Source: Nitrospirota bacterium (lineage in GTDB: Bacteria > Nitrospirota > Thermodesulfovibrionia > Thermodesulfovibrionales > JdFR-88). From it: a stretch of DNA of 64,000 bases. This document shows positions 51,348-57,932 of the stretch, piece by piece; the stretch's first letter is position 1, and each line of letters starts with the position of its first letter. Position numbers and translations under genes: made by a program. Below the pieces are notes generated by a model that made no database searches, had not been told where the DNA came from, and saw only the letters and a program-made list of their open reading frames with translations. The DNA lies in NCBI GenBank assembly GCA_021825295.1, contig JAKAHV010000007.1, positions 49,279-113,278 on the forward strand, given 5' to 3'.

Positions 51348-52136
51348 ATGAAAAAATATCTGGTTTTTATTGTCTTTTTTATGTTTGCGGCTGCGCTGTC
51401 GCCCGTGGGGGCCGAGGCAAACGGCACGGTCTCGGTGACCGTCCTCTATAACGGCCAGCCGCTCCAGGGCGCCTATTTATATCTGCAAAGCGGCGCCCAG
51501 TTGGCGCCCAGAGAGCAATACTACCGGAGCGCGGCCGGCATCTACGGACCATCCAATTCGAGCGGAAGCATAACGGCCAGCGTGCCGGAGGGCACCTATT
51601 ACGTCCGGATCACAAAGAGGGCGGGCAGCGTTTCGTATGACGGCCCGCCATACCCCGGGGATTTGACCTGGATCGACACGGGCACTCCCGCGACCATAAC
51701 GGTCACCACCAATGGCCTGGTCTCCCTTGGCACGGTGAGCGCCACCATATACGGCCAGCCGATCACGATAACCGGCACGGTGAGGGGCGCATCGGGCAAG
51801 GCGCTGGCCGGATGGGCGGTAAAGGCCGCGACAGTACCCTGCGAATCGGGCAACTGGGCCTATGCCCATTCCTTCAACGAGTGCGGCACGCAGAAATATC
51901 CGGCATGGACCGACTCCAACGGAAACTACACCATCAACCTCAAGAACACCGGGACCTATTACGTTTACGCGAGCCCGACCCTGAATTTCGCAAACACCAA
52001 CTATCCCGGCGGCTATCCCACGTGCGCAACCAGTGCCGGCTGCGAGGACTGCGGAGACTATTACTATTACAACTGCCCGACAAACGTCGTCTCACCCGGC
52101 GCATCCGGGGTGAATATCGTTGTGCCCGGCTATTAG
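51348..52136 (+). CDS. Secreted TTR-like protein, type A
   Basis: This 262-residue protein starts at ATG after GGGAGGGTGGGGATGCC; an in-frame extension to 51285 covers the hairpin and is not supported. A signal peptide precedes V-L-Y-N-G-Q-P-L-Q-G-A-Y-L-Y-L, R-I-T-K-R-A-G-S-V and P-Y-P-G-D-L-T-W. The second module has P-C-E-S-G-N-W-A-Y-A-H-S-F-N-E-C-G and G-C-E-D-C-G-D-Y-Y-Y-Y-N-C-P, ending GVNIVVPGY. It is nearly identical at its C-terminus to 53882-54703, which points to a recent duplication. Confidence 0.87.
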   Translation: MKKYLVFIVFFMFAAALSPVGAEANGTVSVTVLYNGQPLQGAYLYLQSGAQLAPREQYYRSAAGIYGPSNSSGSITASVPEGTYYVRITKRAGSVSYDGPPYPGDLTWIDTGTPATITVTTNGLVSLGTVSATIYGQPITITGTVRGASGKALAGWAVKAATVPCESGNWAYAHSFNECGTQKYPAWTDSNGNYTINLKNTGTYYVYASPTLNFANTNYPGGYPTCATSAGCEDCGDYYYYNCPTNVVSPGASGVNIVVPGY

Positions 52137-52200
52137 ATTTTCCCGCGGCCTTCAGGGCCGCGAGGATGTTCAATTCAAGTGGGGAAGGAGGGTGTGTGAC

Positions 52201-52263
52201 ATGAAAAAACTGGGATATGCCAGGCCGCGCGTGATCGGCTTTGTTTGCGTGCACCCCTGCTAA
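52201..52263 (+). CDS. CVHPC short peptide, copy 8
   Basis: This 20-codon gene (MKKLGYARP...) carries Leu-Gly before the invariant Tyr and Phe in place of Ser before V-C-V-H-P-C, with a TAA stop. Its ribosome site is GAAGGAGGG. It lies between a type A and a type B gene, so here each secreted gene has its own peptide gene. A strong hairpin follows. Confidence 0.8.
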   Translation: MKKLGYARPRVIGFVCVHPC

Positions 52264-52282
52264 GGCAGGTTGGGAGAGCTGC

Positions 52283-52332
52283 GGGGTGGCAGTTTAAAGG
52301 CGAAGGCCCTTTATATAAAAGACTGCCACCCC
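52283..52332 (+). other. Strong hairpin after peptide copy 8
   Basis: GGGGTGGCAGT (52283-52293) is the exact complement of ACTGCCACCCC (52322-52332), an 11-bp stem with a smaller stem AAGG/CCTT in the loop. It begins 20 nt after the peptide stop. The sequence after it is CTCTGTCTG, so no U-tract. Confidence 0.65.
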
Positions 52333-52382
52333 TCTGTCTGTGGTGGGTAGTACATCATAGTTAAAAGGAGAGTGAGGGGGCA

Positions 52383-53231
52383 ATGAAAAAGTGGTTTTCA
52401 GTCTTGGCCGTTTTTATGTTCGCCTTTTTGTTTTTTGCCGCGGCGGCCGGGGCAACCGGCACGCTCACGGCGACATTCATGTATAACGGCAGCGGGATTG
52501 CCGGGGCCTACATATATCTTCACACGTATCCCAGCGGGACGCCGATCATGGGAGAATATTTCAGGAGCGCGCAGTATGTACTCGGGCCTTCGGATTCAAA
52601 CGGGAACTTTTCGGTAAACAACGTCCCCGCGGGGACCTACCGCGTCAGGATCACCCGGAGGGCCCCGCTTACTGCGTCCATCCCCACCCTGGCGCAGGCG
52701 TATGGGCCGCCGAGGACGGGGGATTACACCTGGTATGATGCAGGCTCCACCATAACCGTTACCAACGGCTCCGTAACCAGTCTTGGCAGCGTGTACGCCA
52801 CTATATTTGCTCCCGGCGCTGCCCCGATTACGGTTTCGGGGAAGGTCACATCTGGCGGCTCTCCCGCTTCCGGGTGGTTTGTCATGGCAACAACAGCGCC
52901 CTGCAAGGATTCGACGACGGATTGTGGCGGGGCGGGATGCTGGTCGGGCAGATACGATGCCTGCAACGGCGGCGCGGGCGGCTCGGCGGTCAGATATCCG
53001 GCCCAGCAGCTTACCGACTCCAACGGCAACTATACCATAAAGCTTGCAAATCCCGGGACCTATTATATCTATGCCATGCCGAGCCCGGGGGCCACTGCCG
53101 GCAGTGAGGTGCCAGCCTCCACCTGCAGCAACTGGGTGACTGTTTGGGACTCGATAGGTTACTGGAACTGCCCGACTTCCGTCTCGACGGGCCAAAACAT
53201 TACCGGCGAGAATATTGCCGGATATTACTGA
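52383..53231 (+). CDS. Secreted TTR-like protein, type B
   Basis: This 282-residue protein begins with a signal peptide (M-K-K-W-F-S-V-L-A-V-F-M-F-A-F-L-F-F-A-A-A-A-G-A). Module 1 has M-Y-N-G-S-G-I-A-G-A-Y-I-Y-L-H, Y-F-R-S-A-Q-Y-V-L-G-P, R-R-A-P-L and Y-G-P-P-R-T-G-D-Y-T-W. Module 2 has a cysteine-rich loop (C-K-D-S-T-T-D-C-G-G-A-G-C) and ends NIAGYY. It is followed by a 20-bp perfect inverted repeat and a fragment of the cbiO gene end. It is paralogous to 55004-55873. Confidence 0.86.
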   Translation: MKKWFSVLAVFMFAFLFFAAAAGATGTLTATFMYNGSGIAGAYIYLHTYPSGTPIMGEYFRSAQYVLGPSDSNGNFSVNNVPAGTYRVRITRRAPLTASIPTLAQAYGPPRTGDYTWYDAGSTITVTNGSVTSLGSVYATIFAPGAAPITVSGKVTSGGSPASGWFVMATTAPCKDSTTDCGGAGCWSGRYDACNGGAGGSAVRYPAQQLTDSNGNYTIKLANPGTYYIYAMPSPGATAGSEVPASTCSNWVTVWDSIGYWNCPTSVSTGQNITGENIAGYY

Positions 53232-53261
53232 TAGGCGTACGGGGTTGTTCATTAATAATAA

Positions 53262-53314
53262 GTGCTGTGATCCCGCCGGATTTTTCTTAATAAGATCCGG
53301 CGGGATCACAGCAC
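53262..53314. terminator. Perfect 20-bp inverted repeat
   Basis: GTGCTGTGATCCCGCCGGAT (53262-53281) is exactly complementary to 53295-53314, with a 13-base loop. It lies 31 bp after the type B gene and looks like a strong transcription stop or a mobile repeat end. It separates the two duplicated cassettes. Confidence 0.65.
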
Positions 53315-53358
53315 GGAAGGCAATGCCCCCATACCTGCAGCAGCGCTAGTGTAGTGAA

Positions 53359-53476
53359 CTCCGCCTTTTGCGCCCATTCCATGTACGTGCGCGCGTGTTC
53401 GGTGTTGTGCTCCGCCCAGTGGGGCAGAAGGACTTTCAATTTCCGCGTGATTTCGGATTGAGGCTCCGGCCCGGCC
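53359..53476 (-). pseudogene. Duplicated fragment of cbiO 3' end
   Basis: These 118 bp match 55978-56098, part of the C-terminal coding region of cbiO (reads L-K-V-L-L-P-H-W-A-E-H-N-T-E-H-A-R-T-Y-M-E-W-A-Q-K-A-E), with a few changes and a 3-bp indel. The frame continues with unrelated residues and no ABC ATPase domain. It is a copy left behind when the cassette next to cbiO was duplicated. The rest of 53232-53738 carries the promoter elements listed. Confidence 0.8.
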
Positions 53477-53535
53477 ATGTTCCACGACTTCGGTGTCCTG
53501 ACTGGGTCATATCTCTCTGCCCGCAATCCTCCTGA

Positions 53536-53550
53536 GTGTTATTTCCCGCA
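53536..53550. promoter_or_regulatory. Activator-site-like element upstream of peptide copy 9
   Basis: GTGTTATTTCCCGCA repeats the GTGTTATTTCGC core of 33699-33711 with one change. It lies 122-136 bp before the weak -24/-12 element at 53672. Confidence 0.45.
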
Positions 53551-53671
53551 TTGCAACCCTAAATATTTAAAATATTTAAATTTTTAAATTAAAAAAAGAA
53601 GGGCTAACCATTTAAAAAAACTTGAAATTAAACGCGTAGTTTGGTTATTTTACACGTAGCATTACAATTAA

Positions 53672-53687
53672 TAGAATAAAAATTGCT
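53672..53687 (+). promoter_or_regulatory. Degenerate sigma-54-type promoter
   Basis: TAGAATAAAAATTGCT keeps the -12 TTGC and the spacing but has AG instead of GG at -24. Its position (52 bp before the peptide gene) is equivalent to the promoters at 33830, 46536 and 51109. It may be weakened after the cassette duplication. Confidence 0.45.
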
Positions 53688-53738
53688 AAGTAAAGTTGTA
53701 CGCAAATATCCATTTCCGATGAAAGGAGGAGGGGACAG

Positions 53739-53798
53739 ATGAAGAGAAGGTATGCAAGGCCTCGCGTAGTCGGTTTCGTTTGCGTGCATCCCTGCTAG
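53739..53798 (+). CDS. CVHPC short peptide, copy 9 (19 codons)
   Basis: This 19-codon gene (MKRRYARPR...) has Phe before V-C-V-H-P-C, like copy 8, and a TAG stop. AAAGGAGGAGG lies 8-10 nt upstream. It is the first cistron of the second copy of the 51-53 kb cassette. A stem (CCTGCC/GGCGGG, 53811-53826) follows. Confidence 0.8.
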   Translation: MKRRYARPRVVGFVCVHPC

Positions 53799-53810
53799 GG
53801 CACTAGCGGT

Positions 53811-53826
53811 CCTGCCGCCAGGCGGG
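53811..53826 (+). other. Small hairpin after peptide copy 9
   Basis: CCTGCC (53811-53816) pairs with GGCGGG (53821-53826), one G-U pair included, around a GCCA loop, followed by GAAAAAT. It starts 13 nt after the peptide stop. Confidence 0.45.
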
Positions 53827-53881
53827 GAAAAATAACAAGTTTGTAAAAATATGCAAATCACCGAGGGAGGGAGGTGATTAT

Positions 53882-54703
53882 ATGAGAAACGCTATCGTCT
53901 CATCGGTCTTGGTGTCGCTTGTGCTGCTTTTTGCCGGGAGGGCAACGGCGGGCACGCTCACGGCGACGGTCCTTTATAACGGCCAGCCCCTTCAAGGGGC
54001 TTACGTGTATCTTCAAAACTCCGCACAGCCGCTTCTGGAGCAAAATTACCAGAGCGTCGCCTGCCAGGCTTCAAACCCGTCCGCCTGCATCTATGGGCCA
54101 TCCGATGCAAGCGGGAATATCTCGGTAAACGCGGCGGCGGGTGTCTATTATGTCCGGCTCATAAAGAGGGCAAACGCGTGCCCGTACAATTACTGCAGCG
54201 GCAATTACGGGCTGCTTGGCCCGCCGTATGCCGGAGATTATACCTGGCATTCAAGCGGCACAGTCGCCATCCCAGCCAGCGGCACCGTCTCCCTTGGCAC
54301 GGTGAACGCCACCGTATACGGCCAGCCGGTCACGATCACGGGCACGGTGAGGGGCGCATCGGGCAAGGCGCTGGCCGGATGGGCGGTTAAGGCCGCGACG
54401 GTGCCCTGCGAATCGGGCAACTGGGCCTACGCACATTCCTTCAACGAGTGCGGGACATCGAAGCATCCCGCATGGACCGATGCAAACGGCAACTATGCCA
54501 TCACGCTTATGAACACTGGCACCTATTACGTGTACGCGAGCCCGAATCTGAATTACGCGAATACCAACTATCCGGGCGGCTATCCCACGTGTACCACGGC
54601 CGTCGGCTGCGAGGACTGCGGAGACTATTACTATTACAACTGCCCGACAAACGTCGTCTCCCCCGGCGCACCCGGGGTGAATATCGTTGTGCCCGGCTAT
54701 TAG
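53882..54703 (+). CDS. Secreted TTR-like protein, type A
   Basis: This 273-residue protein has a signal peptide (M-R-N-A-I-V-S-S-V-L-V-S-L-V-L-L-F-A-G-R-A-T-A). Module 1 holds V-L-Y-N-G-Q-P-L-Q-G-A-Y-V-Y-L-Q plus an insertion with two cysteine pairs (V-A-C-Q-A-S-N-P-S-A-C and A-C-P-Y-N-Y-C) absent from the other type A proteins. Module 2 is almost identical to those of 46756 and 51348, ending GVNIVVPGY. The mixture of near-identical and divergent stretches suggests gene conversion between paralogues. Confidence 0.87.
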   Translation: MRNAIVSSVLVSLVLLFAGRATAGTLTATVLYNGQPLQGAYVYLQNSAQPLLEQNYQSVACQASNPSACIYGPSDASGNISVNAAAGVYYVRLIKRANACPYNYCSGNYGLLGPPYAGDYTWHSSGTVAIPASGTVSLGTVNATVYGQPVTITGTVRGASGKALAGWAVKAATVPCESGNWAYAHSFNECGTSKHPAWTDANGNYAITLMNTGTYYVYASPNLNYANTNYPGGYPTCTTAVGCEDCGDYYYYNCPTNVVSPGAPGVNIVVPGY

Positions 54704-54755
54704 GGGTTGCAAACATGGAAAGGGATTCTCGATTAGAGGGGAAGGAGGAGTTGAC

Positions 54756-54818
54756 ATGAAGAAGCCAAGGTATGTAAGGCCGCGCGTAGTAGGCTCAGTC
54801 TGCGTGCATCCCTGCTAG
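54756..54818 (+). CDS. CVHPC short peptide, copy 10
   Basis: This 20-codon gene (MKKPRYVRP... S-V-C-V-H-P-C, TAG) follows GAAGGAGG by 8 nt. It lies 52 bp after the type A gene and before the type B gene at 55004. It is the equivalent of copy 8 in the preceding cassette. A long structured leader (54819-55003), with hairpin 54909-54936, separates it from the next gene. Confidence 0.82.
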   Translation: MKKPRYVRPRVVGSVCVHPC

Positions 54819-54908
54819 AGCTGGCAAACGCGGGCAAGGGGAAACGCCGGGAAAGCCGGCATGCGGTTGCGCAGTTAAGACAAGCGAGCGGCCGACGGTA
54901 CAAGAAGA

Positions 54909-54936
54909 GCAGGCGGAACAGGTAAATGCCGCCTGC
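54909..54936 (+). other. Hairpin after peptide copy 10
   Basis: GCAGGCGG (54909-54916) and CCGCCTGC (54929-54936) form a perfect 8-bp stem. Flanking GGGCAAG (54834-54840) and CTTGCC can pair over a longer distance. It lies between peptide copy 10 and the type B gene. Confidence 0.6.
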
Positions 54937-55003
54937 TGCTTGCCTTTGCCCGCAAGGGATGCCTGAGAGGCGCTTGATATCACTTGAAAGGGGTAGCGAC
55001 GCC

Positions 55004-55873
55004 ATGAAAAAATGGCTTTTAACCTTACTCGTCTTTATGTTTGCCTCATTGCTTTTTGCAGGGGCAGCGATGGCGGACGGCACGCTGACCGCGACATTTC
55101 TCTATAACGGAAGCGGCGTCAACCAGCCGCTGGCCGGGGCGTACATGTATCTTCACGCGTATCCCACAGACAGCCCGATCATGGCGAAGTTTTTCAGGAA
55201 CGCGCAGTACATCCTTGGGCCCTCGGATTCAAACGGGAACTTTTCTGTGAGCGTCCCGGAGGGCGCCTACCGAGTGCGCATTATCCGCAGGGCGCCGCTG
55301 GGCTCAACCCCAGGCAAAACGTACGGCCCGCCCAATACTGGGGATTACACCTGGCATGCCACCGGGGCTCCGATAGGCATCACAACCGGTTCCGTCGTCA
55401 ACCTCGGCACCCTGTATGCCACCGTATTCGGCGGCTCTTCCGCTTCAATCACCGTCACCGGGATTGTCTATGACTCGAGTTGGGCGCCTGCGGCGGGCTG
55501 GTTCGTGTTTGCCTCACAGACATTGTGCATGCCGCCCGGCTACTGGGGGACGCCGAATTGCATGATGGTCAACGGGACGCAGGCAACGAGATATCCGGCC
55601 CAGGCGCCCACTGACGCAAACGGCCATTATGTCCTGCATTTGAGCAAGCCCGGGACTTATTACATCTACGGCATGCCATATCCCCGCGCCAACGCGGTGG
55701 GAGTTAGCGACCCATATTCCACCTGCCGGGTGGCGAAGGCATGGAACAACGTTGTATACCCGGATTTTAATACTTGCTTTAACTCGCGCGGTTCGGGGCC
55801 CTGCTATGCGGACTGTCCGATAACCATTAATGCGGGGGACCAGCTCACCAACGTAAATATCGTGCCCAATTAG
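55004..55873 (+). CDS. Secreted TTR-like protein, type B
   Basis: The protein has 289 residues from the ATG in AAAGGGGTAGCGACGCC-ATG. The signal peptide (M-K-K-W-L-L-T-L-L-V-F-M-F-A-S-L-L-F-A-G-A-A-M-A) precedes N-G-S-G-V-N-Q-P-L-A-G-A-Y-M-Y-L-H, F-F-R-N-A-Q-Y-I-L-G-P, R-R-A-P-L and G-D-Y-T-W. The second half is more diverged, with several cysteines and an ending NVNIVPN. It is the last gene of the array and overlaps the convergent cbiO by 4 bp. Confidence 0.86.
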   Translation: MKKWLLTLLVFMFASLLFAGAAMADGTLTATFLYNGSGVNQPLAGAYMYLHAYPTDSPIMAKFFRNAQYILGPSDSNGNFSVSVPEGAYRVRIIRRAPLGSTPGKTYGPPNTGDYTWHATGAPIGITTGSVVNLGTLYATVFGGSSASITVTGIVYDSSWAPAAGWFVFASQTLCMPPGYWGTPNCMMVNGTQATRYPAQAPTDANGHYVLHLSKPGTYYIYGMPYPRANAVGVSDPYSTCRVAKAWNNVVYPDFNTCFNSRGSGPCYADCPITINAGDQLTNVNIVPN

Positions 55874-57009
55874 CTTCCTTCAATCACCTTTTTGGCCTTT
55901 TCAAGGAGGGCGTTTAATTTTTCGCCCTCCTTCGATATCTCCTTCAATGTGCGGGCAAGCTCCTCCGCCCCGGCCGCCTCCGCCTTTTGCGCCCATTCCA
56001 TGTACGTGCGCGCGTGCTCGCTGTTGTGCTCCGCCCAGTGGGGCAGAAGGACTTTCAATTTCCTCATGATTTCGGACGATTGAGGCTCCGGCCCGGCCCC
56101 CCTTCCGGTTATATCTCCCCCGGCCGCGTGTCCCCCGATTTCGTGTTCATGCTCATGGGCATGTTCATTGCCGTGGCTGCGGCCGGCCTCAGGGCCGTGA
56201 GCGGTCTCAGGGCCGTGGCCGTGAGCATGTTCGTGGTGTTCGTGCGGGCCGTAGTGGGTGTGCCCGTGTTCATAGCCGTCGTGGGCGTGGACGTGCTCGT
56301 GGATGAGGTTTGCGCTGAGCAGCATGTCGTGTTTCCTTAAAAGCTCCTGCGGGCCTCCCTCCAGGAGCACCCTGTGGTTTTCACCCATTACGATGGCCCT
56401 GTCGGAGATATCGGCGATTATGTGCAGGTCGTGCGTCGCGGTGATTATGGTCTTTCCGGCCTTCTTGAGCGCGGCTATAAGCTCCACAAGCTCCACCTGG
56501 CTCCTGGGGTCCAGTCCGGATGTGGGCTCATCCAGGAGAAAGACATCAGGGTTCGTGCTCAGGCATGTGCCGAGGGCGACCTTCTTCATCTCCCCCCCGC
56601 TGAGCTGCCAGGGGGAACGGTCCCTGAGGCGCTCTATGCCAAGCAGACCCATGACCTCCTCCGCCCTCTGTCCGGCGGCTTCCATCCCCATGCCCCTGAG
56701 ATGCAGGGGGCCGAACATGAGCTCGTCCCATACGCTGAGGGAGAAGAGCTGGGCCTGCGAGTTCTGGAACAACAGGCTTATCCGCGCGCGGGAGCCATCC
56801 GAAAAACCGTCTTCGGAGAAGACGCGCATCCTGCCCGAGGCGGGCATCAGGAGTCCCTGAAGTATATACAGCAGCGTGCTCTTGCCGCAGCCGTTGGACC
56901 CGAGAATGCTGACGGCTTCGCCCTGGCCGATACTGAAGCTTATACCGTCCAGGGCCTTGTGGCCGTTTTTATGGGCGTAGGATATATCCTGCAGCTCGAA
57001 GACCTTCAT
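55870..57009 (-). CDS. cbiO: Cobalt/nickel ECF transporter ATPase CbiO with His-rich extension
   Basis: The protein has 379 residues from the ATG at M-K-V-F-E-L-Q-D-I-S-Y. Residues 1-225 form the ABC ATPase: Walker A G-S-N-G-C-G-K-S-T, signature L-S-G-G-E, Walker B F-L-L-D-E-P-T-S-G-L-D-P. It powers uptake of Ni2+ or Co2+ by the CbiMNQO ECF system. Unusually, a His-rich stretch (about 235-290, with H-V-H-A-H, H-T-H and H-E-H-H-E-H-A-H-G-H) follows, then a helical tail (L-K-V-L-L-P-H-W-A-E-H-N). The His-rich part may buffer or sense metal. The tail is partly duplicated at 53359-53476. Confidence 0.92.
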   Translation of the reverse strand: MKVFELQDISYAHKNGHKALDGISFSIGQGEAVSILGSNGCGKSTLLYILQGLLMPASGRMRVFSEDGFSDGSRARISLLFQNSQAQLFSLSVWDELMFGPLHLRGMGMEAAGQRAEEVMGLLGIERLRDRSPWQLSGGEMKKVALGTCLSTNPDVFLLDEPTSGLDPRSQVELVELIAALKKAGKTIITATHDLHIIADISDRAIVMGENHRVLLEGGPQELLRKHDMLLSANLIHEHVHAHDGYEHGHTHYGPHEHHEHAHGHGPETAHGPEAGRSHGNEHAHEHEHEIGGHAAGGDITGRGAGPEPQSSEIMRKLKVLLPHWAEHNSEHARTYMEWAQKAEAAGAEELARTLKEISKEGEKLNALLEKAKKVIEGS

Positions 57010-57932
57010 ATGAGCAGCACCCCCGCTCCAAGGGCAATGAAGGCGAAGTCGGCCGCGCATGGTTTCAGCTTTCCCTCCGTGTCCCGCAGGCCATAGCTCA
57101 TGCCGCGCGCCTCCATCGCCATCCTCAGATCGTCTTTCAGCTCCAGGCTTATAAGCAGCAGCGACGCCGCCCGCGAACCCGTCCATGCCCTCGCCTGCCT
57201 GCCGGATATGCCGCCGGCCGTGCGGGCCTTCTGGGCCAGGACAAATTCCTCCAGCCTGCGAACAAGGAAGAAGATGTACCGGTAACTTATCCCGGCCAGC
57301 GTGCGGAGAAAGCCTGGGAGCATCGAGCCCAGTCCTTTTACAAGCCGCGCGGGCCTCGTGGTGAAGCTCACCAGGAAGACAAGCTCCAGTGAGGCAAGGA
57401 CCCTTATGACCAGCCCGAGCGCGGAGAGGAGCCCCTGCCTGGTCAGATAAACCTCGGGCGGAAGCCCGTGCCATCCGCTGGTATGGAGGATGGTGAAGAC
57501 CTTCTGGCCCTTTACCACAAGGTTCAGCGCGGCCGGCAGGGCGACCAGGGAGGTCATCATGACCGGAGGCATGAGTCTTTTCAGGAAGACGCCCACCGGC
57601 ACCCGGGAGAGCGCGGCCAGCACAAACGCGAAGACCGCGAAGGGCAGCATTTCAAGCGGGCCCCGCTTGAAGCTAAGGGCTACGATGAGCGCCAGTGTGA
57701 CGGCTATCTTTATCCGCGCGTCAACCTTTTGCAAAAAACCGTTTCTTGCCGATACGCTTTCGTTGAAGAACGCGTCGTCGAGGAAGCGCACGGCCTCGTG
57801 CAGCGTGCGCTCCAGCACCGGTCTTCTGCCGCGCCCGGCCGCCGCGGTCTGCCGGGAAACGGCGGCCTCCGGGGTGGTCAGCCATCCGGGCAGCCCGGAT
57901 TCAGCTTTTCTGTTATTTTCTCTTTCGTCCAT
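57006..57932 (-). CDS. cbiQ: Cobalt/nickel ECF transporter membrane subunit CbiQ
   Basis: This 308-residue T component has a hydrophilic N-terminus of about 60 residues. Five or six membrane helices follow, with D-A-R-I-K-I-A-V-T-L-A-L-I-V-A and the family's Ala-Arg-Gly pattern (M-E-A-R-G-M-S-Y-G) near the end that couples to CbiO. ATG 57932 is chosen; a longer form from 57959 would overlap the PDGLE gene more. It overlaps cbiO by 4 bp. Confidence 0.9.
   Translation of the reverse strand: MDERENNRKAESGLPGWLTTPEAAVSRQTAAAGRGRRPVLERTLHEAVRFLDDAFFNESVSARNGFLQKVDARIKIAVTLALIVALSFKRGPLEMLPFAVFAFVLAALSRVPVGVFLKRLMPPVMMTSLVALPAALNLVVKGQKVFTILHTSGWHGLPPEVYLTRQGLLSALGLVIRVLASLELVFLVSFTTRPARLVKGLGSMLPGFLRTLAGISYRYIFFLVRRLEEFVLAQKARTAGGISGRQARAWTGSRAASLLLISLELKDDLRMAMEARGMSYGLRDTEGKLKPCAADFAFIALGAGVLLI

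Noticed and set aside
5529..54818. Reading the repeated short frames as CRISPR or simple DNA repeats
   Set aside because: Spacing is irregular, copies lie on both strands, and variation is concentrated at third codon positions, which fits coding sequence.
2859..55873. Idea that the C-terminal VPGY is a PEP-CTERM or LPXTG sorting signal
   Set aside because: There is no hydrophobic helix and basic tail after the motif, and no exosortase, sortase or rhombosortase gene in the window.
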